Assembly: GCA_037962975.1 (NCBI GenBank)
Contig: CM075673.1
Span: forward strand, 126,934,667 to 126,998,666
Origin: Clitoria ternatea
Lineage: Eukaryota > Streptophyta > Magnoliopsida > Fabales > Fabaceae
DNA: 64,000 bases
Direction: 5' to 3'
This document shows positions 1 to 8,416 of this stretch, in pieces (the stretch's first letter is position 1; every line of letters starts with the position of its first letter). The notes under the pieces were generated by a model that saw nothing but the letters and a program-made list of their open reading frames with translations, was not told the DNA's origin and did no database searches. Both the position numbers and the translations under genes were made by a program.

Positions 1-4
1 ATCT

Positions 5-1543
5 TTGATGATAAAAGAAATGGAGATGATAGAACAGTTCAGAGACATGAACTTGGGTGTAGAGATGAAATCTTCAAGGAGTATGACTTTGGGGACTTTG
101 AAGATAACCAATGATTTCCTGAAACTGTTAGGTGAAAGACAGAAAGAAGATTTGCCATTACAAGAGTTGAGAGAATTACAGGCGAATGGAAAAGATATGG
201 GACTACAAGAAGGATCAGATGGAATTTGGAGGATCAGGAATAGAATTTGTGTACCAGATGATGTTGATCTGAGAAGGAAGATTCTAGAAGAAGCGCATAA
301 AAGTATGTTGAGCATTCATCCTGGATCAACTAAGATGTATCAAGATCTGAGGAAAAGCTTTTGGTGGCCAAGGATGAAGAAAGAGATAGTTGAATATGTG
401 TCTTCATGTCTGGTGTGTCAAAAAGCCAAGGTAGAACACCAGAAGCCATCTGGTGAACTGCAACCATTAGAGATTCCTGTCTGGAAATGGGATGACATCT
501 CAATGGACTTTGTGTCAGGATTACCAAGAACACGTTCAGGGAATGATGCAATCTGGGTTATTGTAGACAGATTGACAAAGTCTGCTCACTTCCTCCCAAT
601 GAATATGAAGAACTCTTTACAAAAATTGGCACAGTTATATGTGAAGGAGATCGTAAGACTACATGGTGTACCATCTAGTATTGTGTCAGATAGAGATCCA
701 AGATTCACTTCCCGATTCTGGGGAAGCTTGCATCAGGAATTGGGTTCAAAGCTTCGATTGAGTTCAGCTTATCATCCCCAAACAGATGGGCAGTCAGAGC
801 GTACCATACAAAGTTTGGAAGACTTACTGCGATCTTGTGTGATTGAACATGGTGGTAGTTGGGAGCAGTTTCTTCCATTGATTGAATTCACGTATAATAA
901 TAGCTACCACAGCAGTATTGGTATGGCTCCATTCGAAGCATTGTATGGTAGGAAGTGTCGAACGCCACTTTGTTGGTTAGAAACTGGTGAAAGTTTGGCG
1001 TTAGGACCTGAAATTGTGCAGCAGACTACTGAACAGATAGAAATGATCAGAGAAAAGATGAAGGCATCTCAAGACAGACAAAAGCAGTATTATGATAAGA
1101 GGAGGAAACCACTTGAATTCCAAGTCGGTGAGCATGTATTTTTGAAGGTTTCACCTCACAAAGGGATTGGCCGAGCCTTGAAGAGTAAGAAATTGAGTCC
1201 GAGGTTCATTGGACCATATGAGATCCTAAAGAGGGTTGGTACAGTGGCATATCAGATTGCACTTCCCCCTCACCTGGCAAATCTGCACAATGTATTTCAT
1301 GTATCACAGCTGAGGAAGTACGTACAAGATCCCAACCACGTGATTGCTGCTGATGATATTGAAGTTAGAGAAAATCTGACCATCTCCACAGAACCTACAC
1401 AGATCCTAGAAAGATCGAATAAACGCTTGAGGAACAAGAATGTACCACTGGTAAAAGTTGCATGGAAACAAGGAACTGATGTAACTCTGACTTGGGAGCG
1501 TGAAGATACTATGAGGACACAGTATCCAGGATTGTTTCACTGA
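5..1543 (+). CDS. Ty3/gypsy pol C-terminus: integrase and chromodomain (5' truncated by window edge)
   Basis: This 512-codon frame is open to the window edge, so the Met at position 5 is only the first visible one. It contains, in order, an HHCC zinc-binding module around residues 95-140 (ending CLVCQKAK), the integrase catalytic core with Asp in SMDF (about residue 168), Asp in SDRDPRF (about 229) and Glu in GQSERT (about 265), a GPY-type module around residues 400-450 (GPYEILKRVG, VFHVSQLRKY), and a chromodomain-like tail around residues 460-511 ending WEREDTMRTQYPGLF. The enzyme would join element cDNA to the host chromosome, and the chromodomain is thought to steer it to particular chromatin. 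No stop or frameshift is visible in this part, which suggests a fairly young copy. Protease and reverse transcriptase would lie outside the window. Confidence 0.88.
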   Translation: MMIKEMEMIEQFRDMNLGVEMKSSRSMTLGTLKITNDFLKLLGERQKEDLPLQELRELQANGKDMGLQEGSDGIWRIRNRICVPDDVDLRRKILEEAHKSMLSIHPGSTKMYQDLRKSFWWPRMKKEIVEYVSSCLVCQKAKVEHQKPSGELQPLEIPVWKWDDISMDFVSGLPRTRSGNDAIWVIVDRLTKSAHFLPMNMKNSLQKLAQLYVKEIVRLHGVPSSIVSDRDPRFTSRFWGSLHQELGSKLRLSSAYHPQTDGQSERTIQSLEDLLRSCVIEHGGSWEQFLPLIEFTYNNSYHSSIGMAPFEALYGRKCRTPLCWLETGESLALGPEIVQQTTEQIEMIREKMKASQDRQKQYYDKRRKPLEFQVGEHVFLKVSPHKGIGRALKSKKLSPRFIGPYEILKRVGTVAYQIALPPHLANLHNVFHVSQLRKYVQDPNHVIAADDIEVRENLTISTEPTQILERSNKRLRNKNVPLVKVAWKQGTDVTLTWEREDTMRTQYPGLFH

Positions 1544-1584
1544 GGAGCGCGTTAAATTAAATTTCGAGGACGAAATTTTTATTA

Positions 1585-1596
1585 GGGTGGGAGAAT
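1585..1596 (+). other. Polypurine tract of the Tekay-like element
   Basis: The purine-rich run gggtgggagaat lies immediately before the LTR start TGTAAC and after the conserved-looking stretch ttcgaggacgaaattt. This is the usual place and composition of the primer for plus-strand DNA synthesis in this type of element. Confidence 0.7.
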
Positions 1597-1768
1597 TGTA
1601 ACATCCTGCTTTTAATAATAGCTCTATTTTGTAATTTATGAAGCATGGAAGGCTTGTAAGTGTTAATTAATGAATAAAACACTCTATGATGACTTTTAAT
1701 GCTCCAAAAGTCTCATTTTTGGGTATAATTCTATAACTTATATAGATCCTTATTAATGAGGCCCAAAT

Positions 1769-3265
1769 TCCGAGTGAAAATACCTTAGAAAGAACTGTCC
1801 GAGTGAGAAAGAGAGGCTGTTCCGAGTGAAAACTGCAAATTCCGAGTGACCAAGAGGAATTCCGAGTGGAAAATGGAAATACCGAGTGCAAATGGTGTTT
1901 TCCGAGTGGAACATGGTCAGGAGGACTTATTCCGAGTGAGATATTGTCTCAGAGACTCACTGCTGAGTCAAACATGTCAGAAAGACTCAATTCCGAGTCA
2001 AATATTTTCCAATGACTCAATTCTGAGTCATACATTGCTAGGCATTTCTATCTATGAATAAAATTTGCCCAAAAGCTTCACTTCCGAGAGGAAAGACTTA
2101 TATATTCCGAGTGGAGAAATCCTGAAAAAAAAAAAACCATTTCCGAGTGGAGTGTTGTTGGAACGGTTTCGAGTGAGACTATAGCCATTGAGTCTGTTCT
2201 GAGTGATGGAGGTTCAAAGGGATTCCGAGAAGAATTAGTGCAACTCTGATGAATGAAAGATTTTTGAGTGTGCATCTCCGAGTGATATGGTCCCGACTGG
2301 AGACACTTAGTGTATGGTTGACCAAAAAGCACGCTGGAATAAGTCCGTGTGAATAAGAGAGAAAGGAGGTCAGTTTTGAGAATAAGATACCGAGTGAAAA
2401 TGATGTGAGTAGGAATGGATTTGGATATTCCCGAGTGGAAATCCGAGGGAAGATTTGTTGTAATGGATTAAATTGGAAAATTTCTAAGTATATGATGATA
2501 ATCCGAGTGGATTGGGTTAGAACAAGTCTGAGTTGGACTTAGCATAATGGCTTCCCTGAGTGAATAAAATGGGTATACCGAGTAGTATTTGATTAGTGAT
2601 AAACCGAGTGAAGTTTATGAGTTCCGAGTAAGAAAACCCTTATTACCGAGTGGATCTTACGTGTGACTTTCCTGAGTAAAAGTATGGAACTGAGTAAACT
2701 TCCAAGGGAAAGAAAGTGTATTTTCCGAGTGAGAAATGTAAGTCTATGCCGAGTAATGAATGTGAAATACATTCACGATTGTGTGGAAGTTAAATACACC
2801 GAGTGGTATGAGAAGTATTCCGAGTGAATGGAGCCCCAGATTCCGAATGAGTGTCCAATTAGATGGGAGTCGGTTCTGGGAGGTTTACCGAGTTGATATG
2901 AGTGAATGAAGACTCGGTTACCGAGTGAAAGTATGAGTAGGAGATAACTCGGTCTGGACAGATTCTACCGAGTGAGAAACCAAGTAATTGAGTCGGATTC
3001 AGATGAATTCCGAGCGAATATGCATGACTCGCTCAAGCGAGTCGGATTTCGCTTGAGCGAGATGGACCCTGATGCATAACTCCTCTTTTCAATCAGCCTT
3101 CGCTCAAGCGCGCTCGGCCCTGACACTCTTTTCCCCACTCACGCCCAAGCGAGGACAGCACAACTCGCTCAAGCGAGTCCGAGTCCGCTTGAGCGAGAGG
3201 ACTCGGTTTCCTTTCTTCTTCACACGACTGGAGGAATTCCAGTCGGTTTATAGGCTAACCGAGTG
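1769..3265 (+). repeat. Field of CCGAGT(G) motifs inside the LTR
   Basis: By eye there are about 28 exact CCGAGT hexamers here, mostly as tTCCGAGTGgaa or tACCGAGTGaa. One more occurs near 4207, and many are one mismatch away (ctgagt, tcgagt). Spacing is irregular, from about 20 to 100 bp, so it is not a simple tandem repeat. The right end also has longer runs built on cgctcaagcgagtc and its partial inverse gcttgagcgag near 3035-3200. Function is unknown; a protein-binding site cluster or a decayed short satellite are both possible. Confidence 0.7.
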
Positions 3266-3711
3266 GAATTCCAGTCGGTTTTCAGTGCCAGAAGTGACTT
3301 TTGACTCCTTTCTTGTCTCTTATGCCATTTTTAATGCAACCAACACCATTATTACTCCTTCTAGTGGGTAGACGGCCAGAAGTGGACCATTATAAACCAC
3401 TTTCCTATTATTAATCCTCTATTATCTCCACTATCAAAGCACTAACAGCACTAAACCTCCACTCACAAGGATGATGTTCCCCACTTGTCTTGCATTATTA
3501 ACCTTGCCTCTGACCAGAACTCCTGAGAAAAAGCCAGTAAGTCTTCTTCCTCTCTTTTACTCTTCTTCGAACAAGTGCAAGGACAACAAGGAGGCCATTT
3601 TTCAGTCAGCAAAACAAGTAAAAGGGGAGAGGGTTGTGAATAACTATGAAATGGGTAGAGTTGTATGCTGTTCTAGGATTCCAGTCTTAATTTCGCATCT
3701 TGTGGCTTAAT

Positions 3712-4790
3712 TTTGAAACTGAAAACGTATGAATTTGCCTTTGACTTCTTCATGAAAATTGTAGATCTTTTTGTTATCTAAATTATGAGACCTGATTCAA
3801 TTAATTTGAGTATGTATAGCAAAAGTTATAGCCAAATTACTACTGCATGTTCGAGTGAAAGATTTATTCCATGTTTTGTGTATATTTTGATATACTGGGA
3901 ATTATACATGCATAATCAGCCTTGGATGTCTTCATGAAAGTTGTAGATATTTATGTTGTGAATCTTTAGAAAGTGGTTTCACATCAAAATAATTTTTGTA
4001 GCTCAAGTTATGCTCAAATTACTGATGTATGTACAAACTAAAAATCTATGAACTTGAAACCCGTATCTTATTTTTAAAACTGGGAATTTTGTGGTAAGAA
4101 TTAGTGATCAGTGTCTTTATGAAAGTTGTAAATCTTTTTGTTATGTGAATTTAGAGACCTGAACCGACTGATTTGAGTATGTGTAGCAAAAGTTATAGCC
4201 AAAATACTACTGCATGTCCGAGTGAAAGACTTATTCCATGTTTTGTGTATATTTTGATATTCTGGGAATTATACATGCATAATCAGCCTTGGATGTATTC
4301 ATGAAAGTTGTAGATATGTATGTTGTGGATCTTTAGAAAGTGGTTTCACATCAAAATAATTTTTGTAGCTCAAGTTATGCTCAAATTACTGAAGTATGTA
4401 CAAGCTGAAATTCTGAAATTCTGAAATCCAAATCTTGTTTTTGAAACTGGGAAGTTTGTGGTGAGAATTAGGGGTTGGTGTCTTCATGGAAATTGTAGAT
4501 ATGTGTGTTAAGAATAATTTAGAATTGGTTTCATGTCAAAATCACGTTTGTAACTCCAGATACGTTCTAAATACTAATCTGTGTACATTTTGGAAAACTT
4601 ATATTGAGGCAGTATGGTATTTTGTGAATAAGTGGTATTTCTAATTGGAATCTGAAGTTGTGTTCTTCATTAAAGTTGTAGATAATTGTATTGTTAAGCT
4701 ATAGAAAGTGGAATCATCTAAAAAGGAGTTGAATTGCTCATGTTATGACTGTTTTGCTAATGTATGTTGCTGTTGGGAATGCTGAAATTC
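3712..4790 (+). repeat. Six diverged tandem monomers of about 183 bp inside the LTR
   Basis: The landmark cttcatgaaagttgtagat recurs in variant form near 3746, 3929, 4114, 4297, 4481 and 4663, that is every 182-185 bp. Alternate monomers match best: the block 3712-4045 is close to 4071-4405 at an offset of about 359 bp, including the shared run tccatgttttgtgtatattt. This suggests a 183-bp unit that doubled into a dimer and was then duplicated. The last two monomers are more diverged. Confidence 0.75.
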
Positions 4791-5830
4791 ATTGATTAAG
4801 GCTATTATGAAAGAAAATGATATTTTCTCTATGGATAAAGATTTATTATTGAATTCTTGAGTGATTATGAGTTATTAGAAATGTTGTTGAGCATTATGCA
4901 GTTTGTTTGATGTGGTGATGAATAATTATGAATAACGAAACCACTTTGTATGTACATGAATGCCTTGTAATATTGATACATGTGACTCAAAATAGTAAAT
5001 CCATGATTTTGTGAATTATTACGAATGTTGTGTCCTTTGGGGACTTGTATTCCAAGAGGTTTTGGAAATATGGATATCATGGTATGTTAAAAGAATTAAA
5101 GGCATTCATGCATCATAAGCATTCGGACGCACCATGGAATTTAGGGGTTCCATGATTGCCTACCCTGGTGGGGGGTTACTCTATGATGAGTTAAGCCCTA
5201 TTTTGTTGTGTGCCATGGAGTGTAGGGATTCATGGTTTATGCAAAAGTCCTACTTATGATATTGTGTACTTTGGTACTTAAGCGCCATGAAGTATAGGGA
5301 TTCATGGTATATGCTAAAGCCCTATTTGTGTCTCTATGAGACTTTTACTGCAGTATTCCCACCAAAACCAAATGGATCCAGCATGACATCATTTGACTAA
5401 TTAAAGATCTATTAAACGGACTTGTTTGGCATATTCATCATACCATTATGAGTTGTTGATTGTGTCTATGCAATTTTATCTATTTTATATTTATTCTATA
5501 TTCTGTCTCACTCTTACATTAATTTTTACAGTGAATGACACGCAGAATGCAGAATGATGCCATGATTGATGCCTATTTGAATTATTACTTGAACTTTGAT
5601 TTTATGGGTTGTAATAAGTATAACATGTCATGTACCATTATCTTCTCAATCGTTTCCGCTACTTAAATATTTTCTTGAATTTAATTATTCACGACTAGTA
5701 TGTATGATAATTTTTCCGCTGTTATTAATTGTTACATAAACTCTGAATTAAATTTATAAATTTTAAAATGATCTTTCGAAAAAGCGAAAAATTTACTCGA
5801 AAATTTTAATCAACATTTCGGGGCGTTACA

Positions 5831-6690
5831 ATATTGACTTCGAAGAGATTGCGGATGCCACTGCTGCTGCAAGGTGGCATCTCGCTGAAATTGATGGTTA
5901 CCTTGCTTCAATGCCCCGTATTGCTGAGGTGGCTGCGGAGGCTGCCATGTTTCAAGAATCATTTCATGATTCTGTTGAAAAAATTCGAAGCTTGGAGCAT
6001 GACAATGAACAGTTGTCGGAGGTGATCAAGGCTAAAGATAAACACCTTGACACCGCCGACTCTGATAAGAAGAAGCTGGAAGAGGAGCTGGCCCGGGTCA
6101 AAGCTGAGAAGGTTCTGCTGGACAAACAAGTTTCAGATTTGAAACAACAGAATTCAAAGCTGGGCGAGGATGTGGGCGAGCTGACCCATGTAAAGGCTGA
6201 AAATGTTCTGCTGGGACAACAAATTTTAGATTTGAAACAGCAGAACCAAAAACTGGGTGAGGATGTGAGTGAAGTTCAGCAGAGACTGGTTTCTTTTGAG
6301 ACCAGTAAGGCTCTCGCTAAAGACGCCTGGGCTGCGGAGTTGGATCAAGCAGCCACTGCATATAGTGACCTTGAAAAACAGGTCGAAGAGCTGAAAGCTG
6401 AGAAAGCCATTTCCGATGCCAGCAATAAACGGCTTGATCAGGAGTTGCAATCGGCTTTGGATGCAGCTGAGGCAGCAATTGATGATGCTTTCAGTATGGC
6501 CATTTGTCAGGTCCGTCATCGCAACCCAGGCGTTGCTCTTAACGTTGCAGGCATTCACCCTTATTATGAGTTTATCAACGGTGAATTAATGGTGCCTGCT
6601 CAGGGGGGTCATGTTCCTGCGCCTAATGAAGAGTATGTTCTGGCGGACTTGCCCCCCTCACAGAGTTTGTCCAAACCTAGTGAGTTTTAG
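5831..6690 (+). CDS. Antisense coiled-coil ORF of the Tat-type element (5' end cut by the LTR insertion)
   Basis: The frame is open from the LTR junction to the stop at 6690. The Met at 5911 is internal, because about 26 codons upstream of it read through in the same frame. The product is mostly a long charged coiled coil, roughly residues 20-185 counted from that Met. It contains a duplicated block: VKAEKVLLDKQVSDLKQQN is followed about 30 residues later by VKAENVLLGQQILDLKQQN. A short globular tail with HPYYEFINGELMVP follows. It lies downstream of pol but on the opposite strand, the position described for extra ORFs in Tat elements. Its N-terminal part is missing because the Tekay-like element interrupts it. 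The role is unknown; I do not recognise a catalytic domain. The alternative, a captured host gene fragment, is less likely given its position. Confidence 0.6.
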
Positions 6691-6969
6691 CCTAGCTCCG
6701 CCCACCAAGAAGGAGTGTCACCCGAGTCTTAAAGATTAGCTCCGGGGTTTCTTTGCAAATTTTGTTTTTTGCACTTTAATAATATTGCCTTGTTCCAGGA
6801 TAGGCTCTGGACCCCTTATCAATTCTTGACAATATTTAATAAAGTATAATTTCTGTAAATTTATACTTGTTCATATAAACGGTGTTTGAGTCCGTAGGAG
6901 TTGTGCCTTGTAAAATGTTATTAATAAGGCAGAGTAATCGTTTGAGGACTGATGAAATATGACTAAGTA

Positions 6970-7530
6970 TAACGAGGCGGAATAATTTTTTTGTGAATTT
7001 TAATGAAGTAAAATCCTGTAATGAGGCGGAGTAGCCTCTTAAGAATTTTAATGAAGTAAAATTCAGAAATGAGGCGGAGTAGCCTCTTAAGAATTTTAAG
7101 GAAGTAAATTCTATAATGAGGCGGAGTAGCCCCTTAAGAATTTCAATGAAGTAAATTCTGTAATGAGGCGGAGTAGTCTCTTAAGAATTTTAATGAAGTA
7201 AATTCTGTAATGAGGCGGAGTAGCCTCTTAAGAATTTCAATGAAGTAGAATTCTGTAATGAGGCGGAGTAGCCTCTTAAGAATTTCAATGAAGTAAATTC
7301 TGTAATGAGGCGAAGTAGCCTCTTAAGAATTTCAATGAAGTAAATTCTGTAATGAGGCAGAGTAGCCTCTTAAGAATTGTAATGAAGTAGAATTCTGTAA
7401 TGAGGCGGAGTAGCCTCTTAAGAATTTCAATGAAGTAAATTCTGTAATGAGGCGGAGTAGCCTCTTAAGAATTTCAATGAAGTAAATTCTGTAATGAGGC
7501 GGAGTAGCCTCTTAAGAATTTCAATGAAGC
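6970..7530. repeat. 47-bp tandem repeat array in the Tat-type element
   Basis: About a dozen copies of a 47-49 bp unit occur; the landmark atgaggcggagtagcctctt recurs near 7021, 7069, 7116, 7163 and onward to about 7493. Copies are very similar, differing mostly by single bases and by a one-base length change near the aagtaaatt segment. The first copies (from about 6970) are more diverged. It lies between pol and the antisense ORF, where Tat elements often carry tandem repeats. Confidence 0.85.
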
Positions 7531-7704
7531 ACAATTTTTACAAGTATTATACTTACTTGGACTTGTTGATAGTGCTTGAGTTTGTCGATTATGTACTCCG
7601 CGAAACATTAGCAGTTGGCCGGAGTAAGGGTTTGGATGGAGCGTTCATCCCTTTGAATTTGAATTGGAGTGTATCTCCTGATCAAGTGAAAATTGTTGAA
7701 TCCA

Positions 7705-8161
7705 GGGTTGGTATGGTGCAGCATAAGCTGTGACACCAATCCTTTCCGCAGGAATTTTGCTGGACCTTAGGGTCGGTATGGTGCAGCATAGGCTGTGACA
7801 CCAATTCTTTCCACAGGAAGTCTGCTGGACCTTGGGGTCGGTATGGTGCAGCATAGGCTGTGACACCAATCCTTTCCCCCCAAGGAGTTTTTTGTACCTT
7901 GGGGTCGGTATGGTGCAGCATAGGCTGTGACACCAACCCTTTCCCCCCAAGGAGTTTTTTGTACCTTGGGGTCGGTATGGTGCAGCATAAGCTGTGACAC
8001 CAATCCTTTCCCCCCAAGGAGTTTTTTGTACCTTGGGGTCGGTATGGTGCAGCATAAGCTGTGACACCAATCCTTTCCCCCAAGGAGTTTTTTGGACCTT
8101 GGGGTCGGTATGGTGCAGCATAGGCTGTGACACCAATCCTTTCCCCCCAAGGAGTTTTTTG
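7705..8161. repeat. 66-bp tandem repeat array in the Tat-type element
   Basis: Seven copies of a 65-68 bp unit occur, marked by ggtcggtatggtgcagcata near 7709, 7771, 7836, 7902, 7969, 8037 and 8102. Each unit includes tgtgacaccaatcc and a ccccccaaggagttttttg spacer; the first two copies have a diverged spacer. Because the unit is close to a multiple of three and lacks minus-strand stops, it produces several long overlapping open frames on the minus strand. These are repeat artefacts rather than genes. Confidence 0.88.
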
Positions 8162-8416
8162 ACTCCGTTTGTGAAGCTTTGTTGCATGTTGGATGATCTT
8201 TATGGAATAAAGAGTTATGCTTTTATGCTTCAATTGTTGGAGCCAGTGTCTTATCTGCATGGGAACAAGTTCTGCCATAGATAATTAACTGAAAGTTAGA
8301 ATGAAGATTGAATGTAGGAAGGAATTTTATTAATGATGGAACTACATAAAGAGCTAAGTTGAGGTATGTCTCGTCGAAGCCTTTTCAAGGAAAGCCCATT
8401 TGGGAAGAACCTTAAG

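Larger units (their letters stand above)
1..5830 (+). mobile_element. Ty3/gypsy chromovirus (Tekay/Del-like), 3' half: pol end plus 3' LTR
   Basis: The 3' part of a long-terminal-repeat retrotransposon enters from the left edge. It shows integrase and chromodomain coding sequence, then a purine-rich tract, then a long LTR that begins TGTAACATCC and ends GGGCGTTACA. The sequence right of the LTR is the coiled-coil reading frame of another element, which is open up to the junction, so this copy inserted into older transposon DNA. The five bases after the LTR, atatt, are the expected target-site duplication, but the matching copy lies outside the window. Lineage is inferred from the integrase/chromodomain wording and the very long LTR. 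Confidence 0.85.
1597..5830 (+). repeat. 3' LTR of the Tekay-like element (about 4.2 kb)
   Basis: The repeat starts TGTAAC and ends GTTACA, giving a TG...CA boundary with a 6-bp inverted match at its ends. The left border abuts the polypurine tract, and the right border abuts a foreign reading frame. The 4234-bp length is long even for plant LTRs. It holds two unusual internal structures: a dispersed CCGAGT motif field (1769-3265) and six diverged monomers of about 183 bp (3712-4790). A TATA-like attataaacc sits near 3389. The partner LTR is outside the window, so age cannot be estimated here. Confidence 0.85.

Noticed and set aside
5831..5835. atatt as target duplication of the Tekay-like element
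   Set aside because: The matching left copy is outside the window, so it cannot be confirmed.
6970..8161. CRISPR-like regularly spaced repeats
   Set aside because: The units are contiguous tandem repeats with no unique spacers, inside a plant retrotransposon.
7645..8278. Three long overlapping minus-strand open frames with Cys-rich repeats
   Set aside because: They come from one 66-bp tandem unit without stops and near a multiple of three; no start context, domain or conservation supports a protein.
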